In this document: positions 14,582 through 20,044 of the stretch, one piece after another
How the letters are laid out: each line of letters opens with the position of its first letter
Position numbering within the stretch: position 1 is the stretch's first letter
Source of the DNA: CAZEPJ01 sp964514105
Lineage (GTDB): Bacteria; Desulfobacterota; Desulfocorpusculales; Desulfocorpusculum
DNA: 20,044 nucleotides
Assembly (NCBI GenBank): GCA_964514105.1
Contig: CAZEPJ010000079.1
Location: 1 to 20,044 of the forward strand
Direction: 5' to 3'
Made by a program: the position numbers and the translations under genes
Notes under the pieces: model-generated
Database searches by the model: none
What the model saw: the letters and a program-made list of their open reading frames with translations, nothing else
What the model was told of the DNA's origin: nothing

Positions 14582-14836
14582 TCAGGACTGGCGTCCAGGA
14601 TCTTCAGCCCTGAGCATCTCCCAGAAGCCCTCAGGCAGACGCCCCGAACCCAGTGTAATCAACCCTTCTCCTTCCATGGAAGCGAGGGATTCTTTCATGT
14701 TCCTGCTGCGGGAGATGGGGAGCAGACGGGCTACCGGTTTCCTTCGATCCGTCACGAGGATCTCCGATCCCGCCCTTACCTGGTCCAGATACTCGCTCAG
14801 CCTGGCCTTCAGTTCCGAGATCGCACCGGTCTTCAT
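14582..14836 (-). CDS. Phd/YefM-type antitoxin (orphan)
   Basis: 84 residues. The N-terminal two-thirds, MKTGAISELKARLSEYLDQV followed by RAGSEILVTDRRKPVARLLPI, is the standard Phd/YefM fold: it binds DNA as a dimer and represses its own operon. The C-terminal part (EGEGLITLGSGRLPEGFW...) is the flexible toxin-binding tail typical of partners of PIN toxins. The start ATG at 14836 has AAGGAGGGACC upstream. No intact toxin follows: only a 21-codon fragment remains. The gene may be a relic or may act on toxins encoded elsewhere. A palindrome just upstream fits autoregulation. Confidence 0.88.
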   Translation of the reverse strand: MKTGAISELKARLSEYLDQVRAGSEILVTDRRKPVARLLPISRSRNMKESLASMEGEGLITLGSGRLPEGFWEMLRAEDPGRQS

Positions 14837-14855
14837 GGTCCCTCCTTGCCTTCGA

Positions 14856-14868
14856 GACCACTGTGGTC
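14856..14868. promoter_or_regulatory. Palindrome GACCAC-T-GTGGTC, antitoxin operator
   Basis: A perfect 6+1+6 inverted repeat 20 bp upstream of the antitoxin ATG, where Phd/VapB-type antitoxins normally bind to repress their own promoter. Confidence 0.5.
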
Positions 14869-14945
14869 ATATCGTTATGATCTGTCGATCTTGGCGGCCG
14901 CGGCGGTCCAGGCCGACCTGGCCATCGTGGAACCGGGGCTCAGCA

Positions 14946-14973
14946 TTGTCTTTCCGGCCGGAGCCGATATTCT
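14946..14973 (+). promoter_or_regulatory. Possible promoter of the rhodanese gene
   Basis: TTGTCT (14946-14951) and TATTCT (14968-14973) with a 16-bp spacer, ~60 bp before the ATG at 15034. Both are 4/6 matches, so support is weak. Confidence 0.25.
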
Positions 14974-15033
14974 GTAGTATGGCGTGAGATAAAGACCAGA
15001 GGAGCCGGGGCCCGTACGTCTGGGAGGATCGAC

Positions 15034-15360
15034 ATGAAAGACACGGGTCGAACCATTACAGCTCGAGAGTTGAGGGCGCTGATGGAAGAGGGCCGGCCCA
15101 TGACGTTGTTGGACGTTCGGCGCCAGGCGGACTACGAGAGGGATCCGGAGGTGATCCCCCGAGCGGTGAAGCAGGACCCGGAACAGGTCGAGCAGTGGAG
15201 CCGGGATCTCCCCGAGGGTCAGGAAGTCGTCATCTACTGTGTGCGCGGGGGATCGGTCAGCAACGCCGTCTTGGATCAGTTGCTGGCCAGGAACATCCGG
15301 GCCCGCTTCATCGAGGGCGGGATCGAGGCGTGGAAGGAGGCGGGCGGTACGGTTACCTGA
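15034..15360 (+). CDS. Single-domain rhodanese-like sulfurtransferase
   Basis: 108 residues, one rhodanese domain, no signal peptide, so cytosolic. It starts with TITARELRALMEEGRPMTLLDVRR, has the active-site Cys69 in the loop YCVRGGSVSNAVL, and ends with the CDC25-like block FIEGGIEAWKEAGG. The Cys carries a persulfide during sulfur transfer in this family; the loop CVRGGS is six residues, as in active rhodaneses rather than phosphatases. The start ATG at 15034 follows GGGAGGATCGAC. Its 3' end overlaps the convergent chromate transporter gene by 8 bp. Rhodanese-chrA pairs are frequent, so a role in chromate or sulfur-oxyanion stress is plausible but inferred. Confidence 0.93.
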   Translation: MKDTGRTITARELRALMEEGRPMTLLDVRRQADYERDPEVIPRAVKQDPEQVEQWSRDLPEGQEVVIYCVRGGSVSNAVLDQLLARNIRARFIEGGIEAWKEAGGTVT

Positions 15361-16672
15361 CGTATGCCAGTCCCATCTTCCAAGCGCAGCCCGCCACCGC
15401 AGAACCCAGGATCACGGGGATCATGGGCCACCGGATGAACTGAAGCGCCGCGAACGCGGCGATTGATGCTGCCACCGCGAACCAGTCCACGCCCGAATGC
15501 TCCGGCATGACGGTGTGAGAGGTGAAGGTCACGGCCAGATTCAGGACCACTCCCACCACCGAGGCCGTTATGGCGGATAGGGCCGCCCCCAGCTTCACGT
15601 TTCCCCGCAGCCTCTCGATGTACGGCGCCCCCAGGAAGATGAACAGGAAGGACGGCACGAAGGTCACCCAGGTGGTGAGCAGCCCGCCAATAGCGCCTGC
15701 GAGGCCGGCCGAAAGTCCCTGAGCATGCCTGTACGCGGCCACATATCCCACGAACTGGTTCACCATGATGAGAGGGCCCGGGGTGCTCTCGGCCAATCCC
15801 AGCCCGTCCATCATCTGCTCGGGCTGAAGCCATCCGTAATGATCCACCGCCTGCTGACCCACGTACGAGAGCACGGCGTACGCCCCCCCGAAGGTCACCA
15901 CCGCGGCCTTGCTAAATAGCATCCCGATGTGCAGTAAGATATCGTCCCATCCCCGCCAAAGCCCTGCGGCCAGAACGGGAAGAAACCACAGCGTCAGGCA
16001 CACGGCAATGACCTTCAAAGCGCGCGATCCATTCGTATCGGCTTTTCTCGCGGCCACAAACGGCTCCCAGAGAACGGCCCTTGAACCCATCCCGTCGGAT
16101 TTCGGCCCGTTGACTGCGAACGTCTTGCGGGCATAGGTCCCGCCCAGATACCCCGCGATCCCCGCCACAAGCACGATGAGCGGAAATGGGGCATGGAGAA
16201 AGTAGATCCCCACGAATGCCGATGCCGCTATTGCCAGGAGGGTCCCGTTCTTGAGGGACTTCTTCCCGATGCGGATGACCGCCTCGGCGACGACGGCCAC
16301 AACCGCGGGTTTCAACCCGTAGAAGAACGCCGCGACGGTCGGGACATTTCCGAGGGCCGCGTACATCCATGCCAGCCCCCCCAAGATGAACACGGAGGGC
16401 AGCACGAACAGAACCCCTGCCACGATGCCACCCCAGGTCCTGTGCAGAAGCCAGCCGATGTAGATGGCCAGTTGCTGCGCCTCGGGGCCCGGGAGGAGCA
16501 TGCAGAAGTTGAGGGCCTGGAGGAAGTGATCATCCGGGATCCACTTCCTTTTCTCCACGAGTTCGCGGTTCATCATGGCGATCTGGCCCGTGGGTCCGCC
16601 AAAGCTGATGAAGCCCAGCTTGAGCCAGAACCTGAAGGCTTCTCCAAAGGAGGGATGCGTGGAGTCGGTCAT
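15353..16672 (-). CDS. chrA: Chromate efflux transporter ChrA (two-domain form)
   Basis: 439 residues with two homologous hydrophobic halves, the long-chain ChrA (CHR) type of the inner membrane. The first half has FISFGGPTGQIAMM and LLPGPEAQQLAIYIGWLLH, then GGIVAGVLFVLPS. The second half has AVVTFGGAYAVLSYV and ESTPGPLIMVNQFVGYVAA. A ~40-residue hydrophilic linker separates them (RKTFAVNGPKSDG to RKADTNGSR). ChrA exports chromate, an oxyanion analogue of sulfate; in natural settings some may move sulfate-like anions. The start ATG at 16672 has GGAGGTGG upstream and overlaps the stop of the preceding gene as ATGA, so the two are translationally coupled. It is therefore the last gene of the MFS / PEP-synthase-like / chrA operon. 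Confidence 0.95.
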   Translation of the reverse strand: MTDSTHPSFGEAFRFWLKLGFISFGGPTGQIAMMNRELVEKRKWIPDDHFLQALNFCMLLPGPEAQQLAIYIGWLLHRTWGGIVAGVLFVLPSVFILGGLAWMYAALGNVPTVAAFFYGLKPAVVAVVAEAVIRIGKKSLKNGTLLAIAASAFVGIYFLHAPFPLIVLVAGIAGYLGGTYARKTFAVNGPKSDGMGSRAVLWEPFVAARKADTNGSRALKVIAVCLTLWFLPVLAAGLWRGWDDILLHIGMLFSKAAVVTFGGAYAVLSYVGQQAVDHYGWLQPEQMMDGLGLAESTPGPLIMVNQFVGYVAAYRHAQGLSAGLAGAIGGLLTTWVTFVPSFLFIFLGAPYIERLRGNVKLGAALSAITASVVGVVLNLAVTFTSHTVMPEHSGVDWFAVAASIAAFAALQFIRWPMIPVILGSAVAGCAWKMGLAYVR

Positions 16673-19600
16673 GGGACCACCTCCTGGGTTCCGTCCGGGG
16701 TGGTGCGACTCAGGCCCCGAAAAGCGGTGACTGAATCCGCCTTGGTCCACAGGCCGAGGTAACCCTCCAGAGACCGCTCCGCCGCGTACTCGATAAGCGG
16801 TTCTCCATCCAGGTATCCCCTCACCTGGTTGCCCTGGATCTCCACTCGGAGATCGTACCATCGGTTGGTCTCAATGGGTTTCTTCACGCAGAGCCGTTGG
16901 ATCCGCTTGGATCGCTGGAACTCGAACAGAATGACGTTGTCCTCCAGGGCGTTGATCCGCAACACGAAGTAGTTGTTGATGTCCCGGATGCCGAAGGCGA
17001 TGCCTCCGGCGCGGTCCACGGTTCCACCCACGGGTTTGACGGCTGCACTGGCGGCTCCCTCTGTTATCCAACTGTCCCGGGCGACGGCCAACGGGAAAAA
17101 GTAGTACGCCCCGATGTTGTCCAGAAACTCCTGGTACCTGCTTCCCATGAACCTTCCCATGACCGACGCGATGCCGGCTCCCAACCAGGTGCCAAAATGG
17201 GAGCCATCCTGGATGCAGACCCGTCGCCCGTCTTCCTCCCCAGTGCGCCACTGCCCCCCGTGGATGTACAGGGACTTAGGCTCATCCGGAGACTTCTTCG
17301 CGAGAAAGTCGTACTCCCCTCGAAAGAAGGACTCAAGCAAGCGATCCACGTCTTCCTGAGAGCCAATGGCCATGTCCAGAAGACGGCTCGCGGCCAGCAG
17401 GCGGCCCAACTGGTCGAGCCGCTCCTCGGTGGTCGGTCGATCGTGGCGGGTCAGGGACGCCTCCAGCAGGTCCCCGGTGAGGGCGACCTCGAACCCCAAC
17501 CGCGCCAGTACCTTTCCCAAGAACTGGACCCTCAGGACCCGGCCGTACACGGGGCCTGCCCCGCCCGAGAACTGAAGGCTCGCATGGTTGTGATCCGCGT
17601 TCTCCCCGCAGAGCGTGTCCAACGTGGCGAAGTGATACCCGAACCGGGCGCTCAGGTTCATATAGTCCCCCGAGAGCAGGGCGTGCGCGATTGCGCCCGG
17701 AGGCCCATCCGCACCGGCAGTGATGCTGGAGGCGAGGAGATCCATCACGTTTCTCGCCGTGATATCGATGGCGCCCGTCCACGTGGCGCCCGGGTGGATG
17801 AATCCTCTCCAGAGAGCCCGAAACGGAAACGATGCCACGCTGTCCGCGGTCACGGCATCGCACGCGGTGAGTCCCTCGTTCAATCCGCCTCCCAGGTCCA
17901 GAAGGTGGAACTTCAGGGGGATGTTGCAGGTGAGGGGAACGGAGCCTCGCATCCGCTCGGCCTTCTCACCGAAGCCGAACATCTCTTTCACGGCCTGCTC
18001 GTAAGCAAACCGGATGATGTCGTGGAGGGTCTGGCAGCCACCGGGGGAAAAAGAAGTCGCTTCGGGATCAATGAGGTTGAGCGGAGTCACCCGCTCCAGG
18101 ATGCGGCTCAACTTCAGGTACAAAGGGCTTCCCAGCATGGGTTTGGCGAGGCGTCTTGCGCCCTGGCGGAGGCCCTGAACATGGCCTTCGTATACGGCCC
18201 CGGCTGTGGCCCAGAGGGTGATCTCCTGGCCGTCTTTGAGGACGGAGGTCGCGACCTTGGTATCCACCAGGGTGGGAACGCCGAACTCCCTGGCCACCGA
18301 TGCGAGATGGCTCGTGGCGCTTTCCATGTCCGTGATGATGCCTCTGGCCTTCGGGATCACGCGAGCCAGATCCGGATCCGCGGTCCGGGCCACAAGGACG
18401 ATGTCGGGATCGATTGGAACCGAGAGTCCCTCCTCCTGAGACATGCGAACCCTACCAAGAGCTACGCCCGGTGACGCGGTCTTCCCTCCGCTGAGGAGGA
18501 ACGGATGCACGGACGGATCCACCGCGATATTGCCATCGGGATCGTTGGAGGCCACGATCCTCAGGGGACGGGACTGGAGCACGAACAAACTCCTTCCGCG
18601 ATCCATTGCCCACTCGATATCCTGGGGTCCTCCAAAATGCGCTTCCAGTGCTGTGGCGAAATCCAGGAGCCTGTACAGAGTCCGGTCGTCCAGACACGGA
18701 CGATCCCTGTCTTCCTGAGGGACAGACTGCAGCGCGGTCCTGCCCTCGTCCCGGGAAACGAGGCGGACATCCTTGCGCGCGACCGATCGTTCGATCACCT
18801 CTCTTTTTTCCCTGTGAACGAGGAAGCTGTCCGGGGAAGCGCTCCCGTCCACGAGGTGTTCTCCCAGCCCCCATATGGCGTTGATCTTCACTCCACTGGA
18901 GTTGGCATCGGATGGGTCCCGCGTGTAAATGACGCCGCTGGCACGGGCATCGACCATGGCGATCCCGAGGACGCACATGGGGGTCTCCCGGTCATCCAGA
19001 CCGCACTGCAATCGGTACGAGATGGCCTTGGAGGAATACTTGCTCGCGAGGACCCGCTTGTACGCATCGGCCAGGCTTTCGGCTCCCACGTTCAATACCG
19101 TCAGATACTGTCCGGCAAAGGATGCCCCCGTGTCCTCGCCCACGGCGCTGCTCCTCATGGCCAAGGGGACACCGAGCCGGGTCGTTCGCTCCAGGCTCTT
19201 ATACGCCACGTCCAAGACGACGGACAGGTCGTCGGGCAGGGTCGCCGCAAGGATCCGTTCCTGCAGCATCGCTGTGGTTCCGTCCAGATCCGTGGGATCC
19301 AGCCCGGAGAAAGCGTCGTCCATGACCCGCTGGAGGCCATTGGCCTCGATGAATCGTTCGAATCCGGATGCGGTGACCACGAAGCCGTCGGGAGCGGGGA
19401 TTTCCAGTGTGTTCTTCACACTGGCGAGATTCGCGGCCTTGCCGCCGACCAGGTCTCCCATCTCAGAGGAGATCTCGTTCAAGGGAAGGACGAGGGGGCC
19501 GTCCATCCGCTGCGGTCGAAATCGGAACTCCTCTTGCAGTTCTCTCTCAAAACTAGCGCACAAGGCCGTCAACGTGGGATACTCCCTTCCCGCGATCTGG

Positions 19601-19845
19601 CCCAAAGACAACACAAGCGCCCGAACGGTTTGGACCAGATCTTCGCAGAGTCCCCGCACCCCCTCGCCGGCGAAGGGCCGTCCGCTGTGATAAAACTCCT
19701 CCAACTGTGCCATGGCGCCGAGGGCCTTGTGGTTGCGATTCAGGAGATCCCGGAAATGGAGATACTTGGCGGCATGTCTTCCCTCGATCTGTGTCAGCGG
19801 CACGCACGTCTTATTCGCTCCAAAGATCTCGAATAGCTTCTTCAT
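16669..19845 (-). CDS. PEP synthase-like phosphotransferase with LamG-like C-terminal domain
   Basis: 1058 residues. After a helical N-terminus (1-115), residues ~120-430 form a PEP/pyruvate-binding ATP-grasp domain: GDLVGGKAANLA (131-142), AMRSSAVGEDTGASFAGQY (229-247), GVIYTRDP and IEWAMDRGRSLFVLQSRP. Residues ~455-545 form the swivelling phospho-His domain, with His513 in ESATSHLASVAREFGVPTLV. The classic PEP/pyruvate TIM barrel is not recognisable after it. Instead there is a ~330-residue region (FSPGGCQTLHDIIRFAYEQ, HLLDLGGGLNEG, YHFATLDTLCGENADHNHASLQFSGG) seen in PEP-synthase-like proteins of unknown role. The end (~925-1045) has the pattern of a concanavalin-like/LamG or DUF1080 domain (AGGIAFGIRDINNYFVLRIN, NRWYDLRVEIQGNQVRGYLDGE). 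The start ATG at 19845 follows GAGGAGGGCGG; a GTG lies one codon upstream. It sits 20 bp after the MFS gene and overlaps chrA. Substrate unknown. No signal peptide, so the LamG-like part is intracellular. Confidence 0.88.
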   Translation of the reverse strand: MKKLFEIFGANKTCVPLTQIEGRHAAKYLHFRDLLNRNHKALGAMAQLEEFYHSGRPFAGEGVRGLCEDLVQTVRALVLSLGQIAGREYPTLTALCASFERELQEEFRFRPQRMDGPLVLPLNEISSEMGDLVGGKAANLASVKNTLEIPAPDGFVVTASGFERFIEANGLQRVMDDAFSGLDPTDLDGTTAMLQERILAATLPDDLSVVLDVAYKSLERTTRLGVPLAMRSSAVGEDTGASFAGQYLTVLNVGAESLADAYKRVLASKYSSKAISYRLQCGLDDRETPMCVLGIAMVDARASGVIYTRDPSDANSSGVKINAIWGLGEHLVDGSASPDSFLVHREKREVIERSVARKDVRLVSRDEGRTALQSVPQEDRDRPCLDDRTLYRLLDFATALEAHFGGPQDIEWAMDRGRSLFVLQSRPLRIVASNDPDGNIAVDPSVHPFLLSGGKTASPGVALGRVRMSQEEGLSVPIDPDIVLVARTADPDLARVIPKARGIITDMESATSHLASVAREFGVPTLVDTKVATSVLKDGQEITLWATAGAVYEGHVQGLRQGARRLAKPMLGSPLYLKLSRILERVTPLNLIDPEATSFSPGGCQTLHDIIRFAYEQAVKEMFGFGEKAERMRGSVPLTCNIPLKFHLLDLGGGLNEGLTACDAVTADSVASFPFRALWRGFIHPGATWTGAIDITARNVMDLLASSITAGADGPPGAIAHALLSGDYMNLSARFGYHFATLDTLCGENADHNHASLQFSGGAGPVYGRVLRVQFLGKVLARLGFEVALTGDLLEASLTRHDRPTTEERLDQLGRLLAASRLLDMAIGSQEDVDRLLESFFRGEYDFLAKKSPDEPKSLYIHGGQWRTGEEDGRRVCIQDGSHFGTWLGAGIASVMGRFMGSRYQEFLDNIGAYYFFPLAVARDSWITEGAASAAVKPVGGTVDRAGGIAFGIRDINNYFVLRINALEDNVILFEFQRSKRIQRLCVKKPIETNRWYDLRVEIQGNQVRGYLDGEPLIEYAAERSLEGYLGLWTKADSVTAFRGLSRTTPDGTQEVVP

Positions 19846-19865
19846 CACCCCGCCCTCCTCACCCC

Positions 19866-20044
19866 CTATGACAGCTTAGAGTTGGATGCAACTTTCTGCA
19901 AATCGCCGACTGGTCCGTGTGAAGCCACGCCCAGCAGAAAGAACGGAACCGCTAACAGGAGCGTAATCCCCATGAGCGCGAAGGAGACTTGATAGCCCCA
20001 CCCTGCGATGAGGATTCCCGCGAGGATCGGGCCAGCGGCATGAC
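19866..20044 (-). CDS. MFS transporter, C-terminal end (truncated by window edge)
   Basis: The frame is open on the minus strand from the window end to a TAG at 19866-19868, giving 58 complete residues. It reads HAAGPILAGILIAGWGYQVS then FALMGITLLLAVPFFLLGVA, and a hydrophilic tail. The GPxLAGxL...GW...F..M motif followed by a final hydrophobic helix is the usual end of major facilitator transporters (helices 11-12). Substrate cannot be inferred. The stop lies 20 bp before the PEP-synthase-like gene on the same strand, so an operon with it and chrA is likely. Confidence 0.8.
   Translation of the reverse strand, partial: HAAGPILAGILIAGWGYQVSFALMGITLLLAVPFFLLGVASHGPVGDLQKVASNSKLS

Noticed and set aside
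15358..15360. TGA of the rhodanese gene as another Sec codon
   Set aside because: The domain is complete at this point, no hairpin with a G/U loop follows in frame, and the downstream frame is the antisense of chrA.

Overview
The window is GC-rich bacterial DNA with dense, mostly minus-strand genes and good Shine-Dalgarno sites. It has no tRNA, rRNA or CRISPR array. The gene mix suggests an environmental, anaerobe-type proteobacterium: a Cache-domain sensor kinase, an ArsR regulator with a Cys-rich tail, ChrA with a rhodanese, and an apparent Sec-decoding gene. A Desulfobacterota/Desulfuromonadota-like (old Deltaproteobacteria) host is my best guess, but this is inference from gene content only.

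Layout, left to right. 1-801 (+): the C-terminal third of catalase-peroxidase KatG. 983-1996 (-): a D-2-hydroxyacid dehydrogenase. 2261-2530 (+): a small unnamed protein, converging on 2517-3962 (-), a dihydrolipoyl dehydrogenase. The latter is preceded 4 bp upstream by 3967-5403 (-), a protein with an Xre/MbcA/ParS-like C-terminal domain. 5596-7536 (-): an orphan Cache-HAMP histidine kinase. 7788-8942 (-): an exported UshA/5'-nucleotidase-like protein whose frame is interrupted only by one UGA. 9105-9842 and 9839-10804 (-): an ABC-2 permease and its ATPase, downstream of 10962-11438 (-), an ArsR-family regulator with a clear promoter and overlapping operator. 11590-12471 (+): an exported DUF547 protein. 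12686-13105 and 13098-14243 (-): a universal stress protein and a CPA2-type cation/proton antiporter. 14363-14553: an IS200/IS605-like end and a broken toxin fragment, next to 14582-14836 (-), an orphan Phd-type antitoxin. 15034-15360 (+): a single-domain rhodanese, converging on 15353-16672 (-), the chromate transporter ChrA. ChrA is translationally coupled to 16669-19845 (-), a 1058-residue PEP-synthase-like protein with a LamG-like C-terminus. 19866-20044 (-): the C-terminus of an MFS transporter.

The strongest discovery candidate is the gene at 7788-8942. A signal peptide and the N-terminal strand of a UshA-like fold run into an in-frame UGA at 8760-8762, in the motif Cys-Pro-Thr-UGA. The same frame continues for 323 codons with family-like sequence. 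Starting 10 nt after the UGA is a hairpin (8-bp stem) whose loop is GGUCUG, the sequence type recognised by SelB in E. coli fdhF. I read this as a selenocysteine-containing periplasmic protein (CxxU). Most of its phosphatase metal ligands look lost, so it is probably a redox protein built on a dead phosphatase scaffold.

Likely working groups are: ArsR with the ABC exporter (metal- or thiol-responsive efflux); the antiporter with the stress protein; the Xre/MbcA-like protein with Lpd; and MFS, PEP-synthase-like protein and ChrA, with the convergent rhodanese alongside. The rest look like single genes.
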